64,000 bases of DNA from Microbispora bryophytorum (GTDB lineage Bacteria; Actinomycetota; Actinomycetes; Streptosporangiales; Streptosporangiaceae). The stretch's first letter is position 1. Every line of letters starts with the position of its first letter. The DNA lies in assembly GCF_006874465.1 (NCBI RefSeq), contig NZ_VIRL01000007.1, positions 124,001 to 188,000 of the forward strand, written 5' to 3'. The notes beneath the pieces were generated by a model. That model was given only the letters and a program-made list of their open reading frames with translations. It made no database searches and was not told the origin of the DNA. Below are positions 1-10,298 of this stretch, in pieces. The translations under genes were made by a program, and so were the position numbers.

Positions 1-275
1 GTGAAGGAGGCCCCGTGGGTCGTGGGCGTCTTGCCCGTGCTCTGCTGCTTTTCCTTCTTCTCCAGCAGGGTGACGCGGTTCGTGACGTCCTTGACCATCG
101 TCGAGCACGCGTCGGCGACCTGCGACGGCCGATGGGTCACGTGCACGGAGACGCCGGCCGTACGCGTCAACTGGGTGACCCGGGCCTCGATGCCGTCCAT
201 CTGCTTCGCTGCGTGCTGAACCTCCGACAGCAACTCACGGACGAGCTTCGGATCCATCCCGTCGAGCTTGGCCAT
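1..275 (-). CDS. Hypothetical small protein, cut by the window edge
   Basis: An open frame runs leftwards off the window from an ATG at 275, preceded by a good GGAGG ribosome site (about 280-285). The visible 91 residues begin MAKLDGMDPKLVRELL and look helical and charged, ending in a K/E/Q-rich stretch. No catalytic motif or membrane segment is visible. The size and helical character are loosely like small WXG100-type or coiled-coil proteins, but I cannot assign a family. It lies downstream of tsaC on the same strand with a 144-base gap, so it may be read from the same transcript. The 3' part is missing. Confidence 0.6.
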   Translation of the reverse strand, partial: MAKLDGMDPKLVRELLSEVQHAAKQMDGIEARVTQLTRTAGVSVHVTHRPSQVADACSTMVKDVTNRVTLLEKKEKQQSTGKTPTTHGASF

Positions 276-419
276 GGGCGCGCCTCCACAGAGATATCGG
301 CGCACTTCACGGTAGCCGGGGTGGCATCAGTAAAGAAGCCCGATAGCCAGACGGCATCGATCTCCCTGATCAGAGCCCCGACGACGTCTCGTCATTTGAG
401 ACACCCGCCCGGATCGCGG

Positions 420-1067
420 TCACTCCTCGGTCGCGAGGTATCCCACTAGGGCGCGGATCTTGTCCACGGGGATCGCGCCCCTGCGCAGCACCCGCGGCAC
501 GGCGGTGGTCAGGTCGACGATCGTGGACGGCACCTTGTCCTCGCAGGGGCCGCCGTCGAGATAGACGTCCACCGGCTCGCCGAGCTGCTCCTCGGCCTCG
601 TCCACCGTGACGGCCGGCGGGTTGCCGGCGCGGTTGGCGCTGGAGACCGCCATCGGGCCGGTCTCCTTGAGAAGGTCCAGTGCGACCGGGTGCAGCGGCA
701 TGCGGACGGCGACCGTTCCCTTGGCGTCGCCGAGGTCCCACGACAGCGACCGGTTGGCCCTGAGGATGAGCGTGAGCGGCCCGGGCCAGAACGCGTCCGC
801 CAGGTCCTGCCCGTACGTCCCGAGGCTCTCCACGAGGGCGTTGGCGGCCCGTACGGTGCCCACGAGGACGGGCACGGGGATCTCCCTGCCCCGGCCCTTC
901 GCCTCCCGCAGCGCGTTGACGGCGGAAGGGGTGAAGGCGTCGGCGCCGACCCCGTAGACGGTGTCGGTGGGAAACACCACAAGCTCGCCCCGCCGCACCG
1001 CCGAGATCGCCTCGGCCAGTCCGGTCATCCGCTCCGTCTGGTCGGCACAGTCAAACCGTCGGCTCAC
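420..1067 (-). CDS. tsaC: L-threonylcarbamoyladenylate synthase (TsaC/YrdC/Sua5 family)
   Basis: This cytosolic enzyme makes threonylcarbamoyl-AMP from threonine, bicarbonate and ATP, the first step of the t6A modification at position 37 of ANN-reading tRNAs. The 215-residue product is almost entirely one YrdC domain. Visible hallmarks are FPTDTVYGVGADAF near residues 32-45, the KGR segment, the WPGPLTLIL segment, and VSSANRAGNPP near 140-150. It lacks the extra C-terminal domain of long Sua5 proteins. The GTG start at 1067 has AAGGA about 7 bases upstream and matches the usual MSRR-type N-terminus; an internal ATG at 1028 is possible. It follows prmC with a 66-base gap in the conserved prfA-prmC-tsaC order. 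Confidence 0.95.
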   Translation of the reverse strand: MSRRFDCADQTERMTGLAEAISAVRRGELVVFPTDTVYGVGADAFTPSAVNALREAKGRGREIPVPVLVGTVRAANALVESLGTYGQDLADAFWPGPLTLILRANRSLSWDLGDAKGTVAVRMPLHPVALDLLKETGPMAVSSANRAGNPPAVTVDEAEEQLGEPVDVYLDGGPCEDKVPSTIVDLTTAVPRVLRRGAIPVDKIRALVGYLATEE

Positions 1068-1133
1068 GAAGCCATCCTTCCACGTGTCCCGCCCGGCTCC
1101 GCCGCCGCGTGGGCACCGATCGGGCCGTTCGGG

Positions 1134-1988
1134 TCAGTCCTGCGTCAGCCGGGCCGTGACGAACCTGTCCCGGCCGGTCAGGTCCTGGCGCAACCGCACG
1201 TCGCGCCAGCCGTTCTCCTCGGCGAACAGCCAATAGACGGCGTTGCCCTGCTGGTCGGCGTGCTCGACCACGGCGAACCCGCCCGGCCGCAGCAGCCGCC
1301 GCGCCGTGCGCTCGACGGCTCTCACCTCGTCCAGCCCGTCCTCCCCCGACCCGTAGAGGGCCCGCGAGGGATCGTAGTCGCGCACCTCGGGGTCGCGCGG
1401 GATCGCTCCGGGCGGGATGTACGGCGGATTGGAGATGACCAGGTCCACCTGGCCGTTCAGTTCCCGCAGGCAGTCGGTCAGATCCTCCGGATGCAGGGTG
1501 GTGCGGCCCTGGCCGTGTTCGAGGATGTTGCGCTTGGCCCAGCCGTACGCCACGGGGTCGATCTCGACGGCGTGCACCTGCGCCAGCGCGACCTCCTGCG
1601 CGATCGACAGCGCGATGGCTCCGGAACCGGTGCCGAGGTCGACCACGACGGGAGAGGTGACGTCCATCTCGCGCAGCCGGTCGATGGCCCAGCCGGCCAC
1701 GACCTCGGTCTCCGGCCTGGGCACGAACACGCCCGGTCCCACCTCCAGGGAGAGGTAGCGGAAGTAGGCCCGTCCGGTGATGTGCTGCAGCGGCTCACGC
1801 GCCTCGCGCCGGGCGACGCCCTCCCAGAACCGCGCGTCGAAGTCGGCGTCCTTGATCGTGTGCAGCATGCCGCGCGGGACGCCGTGCACGAAGGCCGCGA
1901 TCTCCTCGGCATCCGTTCGCGGTGACGGCACTCCCGCCTCGGCGAGCCGGGCGGTGGCGAGGGCGATTTCGTCGATCAGGAAGGTCAT
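1134..1988 (-). CDS. prmC: Peptide chain release factor N5-glutamine methyltransferase PrmC
   Basis: PrmC (HemK) methylates the glutamine of the GGQ motif of release factors using S-adenosylmethionine, which raises termination efficiency. The 284-residue product has the small N-terminal helical domain followed by a Rossmann methyltransferase fold. The SAM motif VVDLGTGSGAIALS lies near residues 117-130 and the substrate-binding NPPY motif near 186-189. Length is typical. Its substrate gene prfA lies immediately upstream with a 144-base gap, and tsaC follows. A small GC hairpin at about 2047-2064 lies in the prfA-prmC gap but is too weak to call a terminator. Confidence 0.95.
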   Translation of the reverse strand: MTFLIDEIALATARLAEAGVPSPRTDAEEIAAFVHGVPRGMLHTIKDADFDARFWEGVARREAREPLQHITGRAYFRYLSLEVGPGVFVPRPETEVVAGWAIDRLREMDVTSPVVVDLGTGSGAIALSIAQEVALAQVHAVEIDPVAYGWAKRNILEHGQGRTTLHPEDLTDCLRELNGQVDLVISNPPYIPPGAIPRDPEVRDYDPSRALYGSGEDGLDEVRAVERTARRLLRPGGFAVVEHADQQGNAVYWLFAEENGWRDVRLRQDLTGRDRFVTARLTQD

Positions 1989-2132
1989 GGTCTCTTACAG
2001 CACGGTCGTCGCGGCGTGGCCGGGGAATCGCCGGTCATGGGCGGACGGGCCGCCCGGACGGCCCACCGTCGTTCCACGACCCACGTCCATCACCGTTTCT
2101 CCCATCGTCCCCTCATCAGGCTCGCCACGGGC

Positions 2133-3179
2133 TCACGAATGAACGGCCAGCTTCTCCGCGAGTTCGGCGTCGAGCAAAGCCTGTATCACCGCGTCGAGAT
2201 CGCCGTCCAGGACTTGGTCCAGGTTGTATGCCTTGAAGCCCACCCGGTGATCCGAGATGCGGTTCTCCGGGAAGTTGTAGGTGCGGACGCGCTCGGAGCG
2301 GTCGACCGTGCGCACCTGCGACTTGCGCTCGGCCATCGCGGCCGCCTCGGCCTCCTCCTGTGCCATCACGAGCAGCCGGGCGCGCAGGATGCGCAGCGCC
2401 GACTCCTTGTTCTGGAGCTGGCTCTTCTCGTTCTGGCAGGAGACGACGACGCCGGTCGGCAGATGGGTGATCCGCACGGCCGAGTCGGTCGTGTTGACGC
2501 TCTGGCCGCCCGGGCCGCTGGAGCGGAACACGTCGATGCGCAGGTCGTTGGGGTCGATCTGGACATCGACCTCCTCCGCCTCGGGATAGACGAGCACTCC
2601 GGCTGCCGAGGTGTGGATGCGGCCCTGCGACTCGGTCACCGGCACCCGCTGGACGCGGTGCACGCCGCCTTCGAACTTGAGCCGCGACCAGACGCCCTCC
2701 CTGCCCTTGATGGCGACGGTGACGTCCTTGTAGCCGCCGAGGTCGGAGTGCTGCGCGTCGATGATCTCGGTCTTGTAGCCGATCCGCTCGGCGTACCTGA
2801 GGTACATCCGCAGGAGATCTCCGGCGAACAGGGCCGACTCCTGGCCGCCCTCACCCGCCTTGATCTCCATGATGACGTCCTTGTCGTCGTTGGGGTCGCG
2901 CGGGACCAGGAGACGGGTGAGCTTCTCCTCCAGCACCGGGATGCGGGCCTCGAGCTCGGCCGCCTCCTCCGCGAACGCCGGGTCCTCCGCCACCAGCTCG
3001 CGCGCGGCCGCGACGTCCTGCCGTACGGCTTCGAGCTCCCGGTAGGTCGCGACGATCGGCGTGAGCTCCGCGTAACGCTTGCCGTACGTCCGCGCCTTGC
3101 TCTGGTCGGCGTGCACGGCGGGGTCGGCGAGCCGCAGTTCCAGATCCGCGAACTCACTCATGATCTCGTCGAGGTTCAC
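2133..3179 (-). CDS. prfA: Peptide chain release factor 1
   Basis: RF1 recognises UAA and UAG stop codons on the ribosome and triggers peptidyl-tRNA hydrolysis. The 348-residue product carries the universal GGQ motif at residues 224-226 (codons at 2502-2510). In the codon-recognition loop the tripeptide reads PVT, inside [12 protein letters not shown], rather than the PAT of Escherichia coli. I recall PVT as usual in actinobacterial RF1. The GTG start at 3179 is preceded by a strong AAAGGAG site. It is the first gene of the prfA-prmC-tsaC block and follows rpmE; a hairpin separates it from rpmE. Confidence 0.96.
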   Translation of the reverse strand: MNLDEIMSEFADLELRLADPAVHADQSKARTYGKRYAELTPIVATYRELEAVRQDVAAARELVAEDPAFAEEAAELEARIPVLEEKLTRLLVPRDPNDDKDVIMEIKAGEGGQESALFAGDLLRMYLRYAERIGYKTEIIDAQHSDLGGYKDVTVAIKGREGVWSRLKFEGGVHRVQRVPVTESQGRIHTSAAGVLVYPEAEEVDVQIDPNDLRIDVFRSSGPGGQSVNTTDSAVRITHLPTGVVVSCQNEKSQLQNKESALRILRARLLVMAQEEAEAAAMAERKSQVRTVDRSERVRTYNFPENRISDHRVGFKAYNLDQVLDGDLDAVIQALLDAELAEKLAVHS

Positions 3180-3229
3180 CGCACACTCCTTTGCTCAAGC
3201 TCCTCGGTAAAGGCCGCAATCACCAAGAA

Positions 3230-3280
3230 CGCCGACCCGGTGACGCCCCCCAAGAGAGGGGCGCCCCCGAGCCGGCGTCC
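3230..3280 (-). terminator. Hairpin between rpmE and prfA
   Basis: An inner stem cgcccc/ggggcg (3244-3249 with 3258-3263) is surrounded by complementary acgccg (about 3232) and cggcgt (about 3272) arms, giving an interrupted GC-rich hairpin just past the rpmE stop codon. It has no U-tract, as is common in actinobacteria. It could attenuate rather than fully stop transcription into prfA. Confidence 0.45.
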
Positions 3281-3288
3281 TGGAGGAG

Positions 3289-3507
3289 CTACTTGCTCTG
3301 GGCCTTCTTGCCGAAGCGCGCCTCGAAGCGCGCCACCCGGCCACCGGTGTCGAGGATCTTCTGCTTGCCCGTGTAGAAGGGGTGGCAGGCGGAGCAGACA
3401 TCGGCGTGGAGCACGCCGTTCTTGGCGGTGCTACGCGTGGTGAAGGTGTTCCCGCAGGTGCAGGTCACCTGGGTGACCACGTACTCCGGGTGGATGTCGG
3501 GCTTCAT
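3289..3507 (-). CDS. rpmE: 50S ribosomal protein L31, zinc-binding type
   Basis: L31 is a small protein of the large ribosomal subunit at the inter-subunit bridge. The 72-residue product has the four-cysteine zinc site C16-x-C18 ... C38-xx-C41 followed by HPFYTGKQK. It is therefore the zinc-containing C+ paralogue rather than the zinc-free form induced under zinc starvation. The ATG at 3507 has AGGA about 9 bases upstream. Its position between rho and prfA is the conserved actinobacterial arrangement. Confidence 0.97.
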   Translation of the reverse strand: MKPDIHPEYVVTQVTCTCGNTFTTRSTAKNGVLHADVCSACHPFYTGKQKILDTGGRVARFEARFGKKAQSK

Positions 3508-3723
3508 ATCTCAGTCCTAACGCTAGGCGCGGTCGCCGGGTCGCTCCGTCTGTCACGGTCTGTGCGCATCGGCACACCTGTGATGCGCAGTGCGGGAACC
3601 GGTACCGCTGCGGTTCGGTTTACCAGTGTGCCAGATCCTCCAACCATCCCAGGCCATGGGCTATTCCCGGGGCCGGCCACCGTGGTGACCGGGGGTGGCG
3701 GACAGGCGGATCAGCGGATCAGG

Positions 3724-3760
3724 CCGACGCCCCGGACGGCGCGGCCGTCCGGGGCGTCGG
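3724..3760 (-). terminator. Perfect 17-bp stem terminator after rho
   Basis: A 17-bp perfect inverted repeat (arm ccgacgccccggacggc, loop gcg) begins 12 bases past the rho stop codon. It lacks a U-tract, as actinobacterial terminators often do. It ends rho transcription before rpmE, so rpmE probably has its own promoter in 3508-3720. Confidence 0.85.
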
Positions 3761-3771
3761 TCGAAAGGGCG

Positions 3772-5826
3772 TCAGTCGCGGTCGTTGCTGACCGTGGTCT
3801 TCTGCACCTGGAGCAGGAACTCGGCGTTGGACTTGGTCTCCTTCATCTTCTCGAGAAGGAGCTCCAGCGCCTGCTGCATGTCAAGGGCGTGGAGGACGCG
3901 GCGGAGCTTCCAGACGATGGACAGCTCGTCCTTGGCCATGAGGATCTCCTCCTTGCGGGTGCCGGACGCGTCCACGTCCACCGCCGGGAAGATGCGCTTG
4001 TCCGCGAGCGACCGGTTGAGCTTGAGCTCCATGTTGCCGGTGCCCTTGAACTCCTCGAAGATGACCTCGTCCATCTTGGAGCCGGTCTCGACCAGAGCCG
4101 TGGCGAGGATCGTCAGCGAGCCGCCGTTCTCGATGTTGCGGGCGGCGCCGAAGAACCGCTTCGGCGGGTAGAGCGCGGTCGAGTCGACACCACCGGACAG
4201 GATGCGGCCGCTCGCGGGCGCCGCGAGGTTGTACGCGCGCCCGAGACGGGTGATCGAGTCGAGCAGGACGACGACGTCGTGACCCAGCTCCACCAGGCGC
4301 TTGGCCCGCTCGATGGCGAGCTCGGCGACGGTGGTGTGGTCCTCGGCCGGGCGGTCGAAGGTCGAGTGGATGACCTCGCCCTTGACCGACCGCTGCATGT
4401 CGGTGACCTCTTCAGGACGCTCGTCCACGAGGACGACCATCAGGTGGCACTCGGGGTTGTTCCGCGTGATCGCGTTGGCGATCGCCTGGAGCACCATGGT
4501 CTTGCCGGCCTTGGGCGGCGACACGATCAGGCCGCGCTGCCCCTTGCCGATCGGCGAGACGAGGTCGATGATCCGCGTGGTCAGGACGTTCGGCTCGGTC
4601 TCCAGGCGCAGGCGCTCCTGCGGGTAGAGCGGCGTCAGCTTGTTGAAGTCGGGCCGCTGACGGGCCTGCTCCGGGTCCATGCCGTTGACGGTGTCGAGGC
4701 GGACGAGGGCGTTGAACTTCTCACGCCGCTCGCCGTCCCTCGGCTGCCGGACGGCACCGGTGATGACGTCGCCCTTGCGCAGGCCGTTGCGTCGGATCTG
4801 GGCGAGCGAGACGTAGACGTCGTTCGTGCCCGGAAGGTAGCCGCTGGTCCGCACGAAGGCGTAGTTGTCGAGGATGTCCAGGATGCCGGCGATCGGGATC
4901 AGGACGTCGTCCTCGCCGATGACCGGCTCGTTGCTCTCGAAGCGGTCGCGCCCGCGGCGTCCGCGCTCCCGGAAGCGGCCACGGCGCCCGCGGGTGTCGT
5001 CGCCCTGGTCGCCCTTGCCGTCGGCGCGGCTGTCCGTACGGCTGTCGCCGCGCCCGTCACGGCCGTCACGGCCATCCCGGCTGTCCCGGCTGTCCCGGCT
5101 GTCCCGACCGTCACGGCCGTCGGCGCGGTTGTCACGGTTGTCACCGCGGCTGTCACTGCGGTTGTCGCCGCGGCCCTGCTGGTCACGACGGCTCTGGCCG
5201 CCGTCTCCCGCGTCGGCGGCGCGCTGGTCACCGCGCTGATCGCCGCGCTGGTCACCGCGGCCGTCACGCTCGCGGCCCCGCTCGCCCCGCTCACCGCGCG
5301 TGCGGCGCTCGCGGCGCTCGCCGCGCTCGGGCCGCTCGGCGCGGGGCTCGGACTGGGCGGCCTCGGCCTGCGGCTCGGCGACGGCGACGACACCGTTCTG
5401 CGCGGCCTCGGCGGCCACGACCGGTGCGGCCTCGGCCACGGGACGCTCCTCACGAGCCGCGACGACGGGCTCGGCAGCGGGCGTGACGGCGGGGGCGGCC
5501 TCGGGCGCCGGCGCCGCGGCGGTGCGGGAACGTTCCCGGCGGCCACGGGCGGGGCGCTCGGCGACGGCGGGCGCTTCGGCGGTGGCCTTCGGCTCGGCCG
5601 CGGCCTCTCCCGATCCGCCCTGCTTCTCCTGGATGGCCGCGATGAGCTGGCTCTTGCGCATCCGTCCGGTCCCCGTGATGCCGAGGCTGGTCGCCAGGGC
5701 CTGGAGCTCGGGGAGCACCATGCCCGCCAGGCCGGTGCCGGAGCGACGTCGCGGACGGGCCGTGGCGGAAGTGGGGGTGTCGCCGGCGGCCTTGCCGTCG
5801 GAGAGGAGTTCGGTGGTGTCGCTCAA
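3772..5826 (-). CDS. rho: Transcription termination factor Rho
   Basis: Rho is the hexameric RNA helicase/ATPase that terminates untranslated transcripts. The 684-residue product is far longer than the roughly 420 residues of E. coli Rho. The extra length is an N-terminal extension after the SAP-like Rho_N segment: an A/P/E-rich stretch, then about 110 residues of low-complexity RGD, RDG and RDS repeats near residues 190-300. The RNA-binding cold-shock domain and the ATPase follow, with Walker A SPPKAGKT near residue 438 and the downstream DERPEEVTD segment. The start is TTG at 5826, with GGAAGGA about 7 bases upstream giving MSDTTELL. Arginine/aspartate-rich inserts are a known high-GC actinobacterial feature thought to widen RNA binding. 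Confidence 0.96.
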   Translation of the reverse strand: MSDTTELLSDGKAAGDTPTSATARPRRRSGTGLAGMVLPELQALATSLGITGTGRMRKSQLIAAIQEKQGGSGEAAAEPKATAEAPAVAERPARGRRERSRTAAAPAPEAAPAVTPAAEPVVAAREERPVAEAAPVVAAEAAQNGVVAVAEPQAEAAQSEPRAERPERGERRERRTRGERGERGRERDGRGDQRGDQRGDQRAADAGDGGQSRRDQQGRGDNRSDSRGDNRDNRADGRDGRDSRDSRDSRDGRDGRDGRGDSRTDSRADGKGDQGDDTRGRRGRFRERGRRGRDRFESNEPVIGEDDVLIPIAGILDILDNYAFVRTSGYLPGTNDVYVSLAQIRRNGLRKGDVITGAVRQPRDGERREKFNALVRLDTVNGMDPEQARQRPDFNKLTPLYPQERLRLETEPNVLTTRIIDLVSPIGKGQRGLIVSPPKAGKTMVLQAIANAITRNNPECHLMVVLVDERPEEVTDMQRSVKGEVIHSTFDRPAEDHTTVAELAIERAKRLVELGHDVVVLLDSITRLGRAYNLAAPASGRILSGGVDSTALYPPKRFFGAARNIENGGSLTILATALVETGSKMDEVIFEEFKGTGNMELKLNRSLADKRIFPAVDVDASGTRKEEILMAKDELSIVWKLRRVLHALDMQQALELLLEKMKETKSNAEFLLQVQKTTVSNDRD

Positions 5827-6238
5827 CTAAGGGTCCTTCCCAGGGGTCGGGCGCCAGAATCGTGCGTCCAGGCGTCCCGGTGATGCGACCCGGCGGGACA
5901 GACCGGGTCGGGCTTCGCGAATCTCATGTGTCGATGACCCTCGGGATTCGCGAGCGGTAGGTGCCCGGGGGCGATCCCCCGGATTGCCGCCACCGACCAG
6001 ATGTCTTGGTGGTTCGAACGCGCATGTCTCCGAGAACGCCGCCTCTGGCCATGCCACCCGAAGGTGTGCCGACTGGAGGAAACGGTTTCGGGGAAATCGC
6101 CCTGCCCGCGTCGAAGGACGCGAGGCGAAGTGCAGCGATGTGCGAATGACAAGCACGCACCCAACACGGGGGCACCTGGTGCGGCTATCAGCCTAACATC
6201 ACCAGCGCGCACAGCTATTCCCTGAAGTCGAAGAAGCA
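5827..6238 (-). promoter_or_regulatory. rho: Long leader and promoter region of rho
   Basis: The 412 bases between thrB and rho contain no convincing gene. The short frames here lack ribosome sites and coding bias. A minus-strand TAGGCT at 6190-6195 is a candidate -10 box, which would leave a rho leader of roughly 350 nt. Rho genes are commonly autoregulated through such leaders, so this is a plausible attenuation region. That role is inference from position and length. Confidence 0.4.
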
Positions 6239-7165
6239 TCAGCGTGTCTCGGGAAACCGAACGTACGCACCAAGCGGGTCGACGTTCATTGGCTGGATGT
6301 GCCAGTCCGTACCCACTTCTGGCGCGATCAAATCCTTGGTTTCCTGTGTCGTCAACGCGAGAACCGTCGGGCCTGCCCCCGAGACGACGGCGGGCACCCC
6401 GGCCTCGCGAAGCCGTCGCACCAGTTCGGCGGTGCGGGGCATCGCGGGTGCGCGGTACCCCTGGTGCAGGCGGTCCTCGGTGGCGGCGAGCAGGAGATCC
6501 GGTTCCGGTCTCTGCGTGAGCGCCGCGACGAGCAGAGCCGCCCGCCCCGCGTTGGCAGCCGCGTCCGCATGCGGCACGTCCTTCGGCAGCAGGCCCCGAG
6601 CCTCCTCCGTGGACAACCGGAAATCCGGGATCAGAACCACCGGCCGGACGTCCTCATGCGGAGTCAGTTTCACCATACTCGCCGCTCCCGACTGATGCGT
6701 CCAGGCGATGGTGAGACCGCCCGCCAGGCACGGCGCCACGTTGTCGGGATGCCCCTCCAACTCCGTGGCCAGCGCGAACACCTCGGCGTCCGGCAGGTCT
6801 CCCGCGCCCCGCCCACGCGCGAGGGCGCGGGCGGCGAGGATGCCGGCGCAGATCGCCGCCGACGACGAGCCGAGCCCCCGCGCGTGCGGAATGCGGTTGC
6901 GGCAGCGCAGCGCGATGCCGTCCGGCTGGGCGAACCCCATGCGGTCGAACGTCGTGCGCATCGTCTTGACGACGAGGTGGCCCTCGCCCTCGTCCAGCTC
7001 ACCGGCTCCCTGGCCCTCCACGGCGATCCGCACGCCGGGCGAGCCGGAGATCTCGGCCTCCACCTCGTCGTACAGGTCGAGCGCGAGGCCGAGGCTGTCG
7101 AAACCGGGGCCGAGGTTGGCGCTCGTGGCCGGCACACGGACGACGACGCCGTGACTATCCGTCAA
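6239..7165 (-). CDS. thrB: Homoserine kinase
   Basis: ThrB phosphorylates the hydroxyl of homoserine with ATP, the penultimate step of threonine synthesis. It is a GHMP-family kinase: VPATSANLGPGFDSLG opens the protein, and the phosphate-binding GLGSSSAA lies at residues 97-104. I place the start at the TTG at 7165, giving 308 residues. An AGGTGA site sits just upstream and the conserved domain begins a few residues later. A longer frame opens at a TTG at 7222 but would overlap the thrC stop and add 19 unconserved residues. It follows thrC with a 43-base gap and is probably cotranscribed with it. Confidence 0.95.
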   Translation of the reverse strand: MTDSHGVVVRVPATSANLGPGFDSLGLALDLYDEVEAEISGSPGVRIAVEGQGAGELDEGEGHLVVKTMRTTFDRMGFAQPDGIALRCRNRIPHARGLGSSSAAICAGILAARALARGRGAGDLPDAEVFALATELEGHPDNVAPCLAGGLTIAWTHQSGAASMVKLTPHEDVRPVVLIPDFRLSTEEARGLLPKDVPHADAAANAGRAALLVAALTQRPEPDLLLAATEDRLHQGYRAPAMPRTAELVRRLREAGVPAVVSGAGPTVLALTTQETKDLIAPEVGTDWHIQPMNVDPLGAYVRFPETR

Positions 7166-7208
7166 TTCGTCACCTGAACCCTTTGATGGGCGGGAATGAG
7201 AGGGCCGG

Positions 7209-8267
<1,059 letters not shown>

Positions 8268-8320
8268 TGGTTGCTCCTCCCACGCGCGCACACGCGTGTC
8301 ACCAGGGGTATCGGTCACCG

Positions 8321-8376
8321 AGTCTACGGCCAACCGTTTGACGTGCGGACTCCGTTGTCCACCAAATGGACATAAT
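8321..8376. promoter_or_regulatory. Divergent promoter region, thrC / glycosyltransferase
   Basis: A minus-strand TAGACT (8321-8326) is a candidate -10 for thrC. A plus-strand CATAAT (8371-8376) is a good -10 match for the glycosyltransferase. An inverted repeat GTCCA-5-TGGAC (8357-8371) abuts the latter and could be an operator. Neither side has a clear -35 box. Confidence 0.35.
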
Positions 8377-8454
8377 GGGCGTCACCTTAGGGAACCGTCA
8401 GTGGGTTTCGCTAGTGTGGACCAGCCATTTGACCATCGCTGTAGAGGACGTGGA

Positions 8455-10002
8455 TTGGCCCACCTGACGGGCGTGGAGCCCTGGCCGAGAATTCGCCACA
8501 ACGACTACTCTCCGCTCACGCCGCCACCCATCGGCGGCTGGACGCCCACGCTCAGCGCGAGTGTCGTCATCCCCGCGCACGGCGGGCAGCACCGCCTCGA
8601 CCTGACACTGGCCGCGCTGGCCGCGCAGACCTATCCCGCGCACCTCACCGAGGTGATCGTGGTGGACGACCGCAGCGACCCTCCGCTGCGCCTGCCCGAT
8701 CTGCGGCCCGGCAACACCCGCGTCGTGGTCGTCCCGCCCGGCGGATGGGGCGCCGGGCACGCGATGAACGCCGGAATCGCCGCCGCCGAGGGCGAGATCG
8801 TGCAGCGTCTCGACGCCGACATGGTGATCTCGCGGGAGCACCTGGAGGCGCTGTTCCGCTGGCATCACCTCACCGACTATCTCGTCACCATCGGCGGCAA
8901 GAAGTTCGCCGAGGAGCCGGCCCTCACCCCCGGGCAGGTCCACGAGGCCGTACGGCACGGCTCGCCCGAGGACCTGTTCGACCCGTCGGCGCTGGTGTCC
9001 AGCTCGACCGAGGAGACCATCCGCCGCCTCGACGGCCTGCGGGCCAGCAAGAACCCCTACCAGGTGTGCACCGGTCCGACGGTCTCCCTGCGGCGGGCCC
9101 TGCTCGGCGAGGTCCGGGGCTTCGATGCCGAGGTGGTGCGCGGCCAGGACACCGAGTTCGCCTACCGGCTCGCCCAGGCGGGGGCGGTGTTCGTCCCCGA
9201 CATGGAGGCCCGCGCCGTGCATCTCGGCCTGCCGGCCCAGCGCGGTGAGCACGGCAAGTCGATCGTCCGCCTCGTCGAGACCCACCTGGCGCACCGGGTC
9301 CCGCTCCGCCGCGACCTGCGCAAGGAGCCCGGCCGGCGCTGGCTCGTGCCGTACGTCGAGGTCGTCTTCGATGTGACCGGGGCGGACGAGCGGCGGATCG
9401 TCGCCGCTGTCGACGCGGTGCTTCGCGGCACGCTCACCGACGTCGTGGTGACGCTGGCCGGCCCCTGGTCGTCGCTCGAAGGCGAAAGCAGGTGGGCGCC
9501 GGGAACCGGGGCGTTCGACCTCGCCCTGGTCAGGGCGGCGTTCGGGCACGATGCGCGGGTGCGGTTCGCGGAGCGGGCGGCGCCGACCGCCGCGCCCGTC
9601 CCCTTCCGCTGCACGGCGCCCGTCGACGCCCCGCCGGCTCCGGCGCTGCTGGAGCGGGCGGTCAAGGCGATGCTGGAGGAGCGGATCGGCCTGCTGGTCC
9701 TGGACCTGCCCGATGGGGGCACGGCCACCCTGGAGCGGACCGAGGCCGTAGCACGCGCCCGCCGGCTCGCCACGCCGGGCGAGGACCCGGCCGACGTGAT
9801 CGCCCAGACCCACGGCGTGCGGCACGCCGCCGCGAGCGAGTTCGAGAAGCTACCCAAGACCGCGACGAAACCGGCCGCGCCCGCCGAGCCGCAGACCACC
9901 CCGCGACCGGCTCCGGCACCCGCCTCGCGACCGGCCCCGGCTCAGGCCCCGCAACCGGAGGTCGAACCGCCGCGCCGCCGCGGCCTGTTCCGCCGTTCCT
10001 GA
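8455..10002 (+). CDS. Family 2 glycosyltransferase with coiled or disordered tail
   Basis: This is a GT-A fold inverting glycosyltransferase that transfers a sugar from a nucleotide-sugar to a glycan acceptor; donor and acceptor are unknown. The catalytic domain starts with LSASVVIPAHGG, followed by VIVVDDRSDPP, the metal-binding RLDADMV and RGQDTEFAYRLAQAGA. The C-terminal third is a less conserved domain ending in a P/A-rich tail and an RRRGLFRRS basic end. I choose the TTG at 8455 because AGAGGA lies 6 bases upstream; GTG codons at 8401 and 8416 are alternatives. It is a clear paralogue of the frameshifted gene at 10299-11963 (shared NDY and TYPA motifs), placed convergently to it. Confidence 0.82.
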   Translation: MAHLTGVEPWPRIRHNDYSPLTPPPIGGWTPTLSASVVIPAHGGQHRLDLTLAALAAQTYPAHLTEVIVVDDRSDPPLRLPDLRPGNTRVVVVPPGGWGAGHAMNAGIAAAEGEIVQRLDADMVISREHLEALFRWHHLTDYLVTIGGKKFAEEPALTPGQVHEAVRHGSPEDLFDPSALVSSSTEETIRRLDGLRASKNPYQVCTGPTVSLRRALLGEVRGFDAEVVRGQDTEFAYRLAQAGAVFVPDMEARAVHLGLPAQRGEHGKSIVRLVETHLAHRVPLRRDLRKEPGRRWLVPYVEVVFDVTGADERRIVAAVDAVLRGTLTDVVVTLAGPWSSLEGESRWAPGTGAFDLALVRAAFGHDARVRFAERAAPTAAPVPFRCTAPVDAPPAPALLERAVKAMLEERIGLLVLDLPDGGTATLERTEAVARARRLATPGEDPADVIAQTHGVRHAAASEFEKLPKTATKPAAPAEPQTTPRPAPAPASRPAPAQAPQPEVEPPRRRGLFRRS

Positions 10003-10090
10003 CCCCCTCTGATCGCCGGCTCTGATGACCGGCTCCCGCGGCCGGGCTCGGCGGCGGCGTGGAGGGGGTCGACAAGGACTGCCGCCGTCA

Positions 10091-10286
10091 CGGGGCCGGG
10101 GCCGGACGACCTGCCCCACACCGACCAGGCCAGCGCAGGACAGGCGACCCACACCGGCCAGGCCCCGGCCTGCCCGACACCGGCCACGCCGGGGCGGGAC
10201 GGCCTGCCCCACACCGACCACGCCGGGGCGGGACGACCTGCCCCACACCGACCACGCCGGGGCGGGACGGCCTGTCCCATGTCGGC
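10091..10286. repeat. 34-bp GC-rich tandem repeat between convergent genes
   Basis: Near-identical 34-bp units begin at 10185, 10219 and 10253 (cacgccggggcgggacg core). Two or three degenerate units lie upstream from 10091, all reading CCCCACACCGAC-like. The array lies between the ends of two convergent glycosyltransferase genes. The period is not a multiple of three, so it does not encode a repeated peptide, and there are no spacers as in CRISPR. Confidence 0.8.
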
Positions 10287-10298
10287 GGGCCGGGGCGA

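Noticed and set aside
3382-5883. Plus-strand open frame of 833 codons
   Set aside because: It lies opposite rpmE and rho, both secure genes, and has the composition of an antisense shadow.
10091-10286. Possible CRISPR array
   Set aside because: Units are back to back with no unique spacers and no cas genes are nearby.
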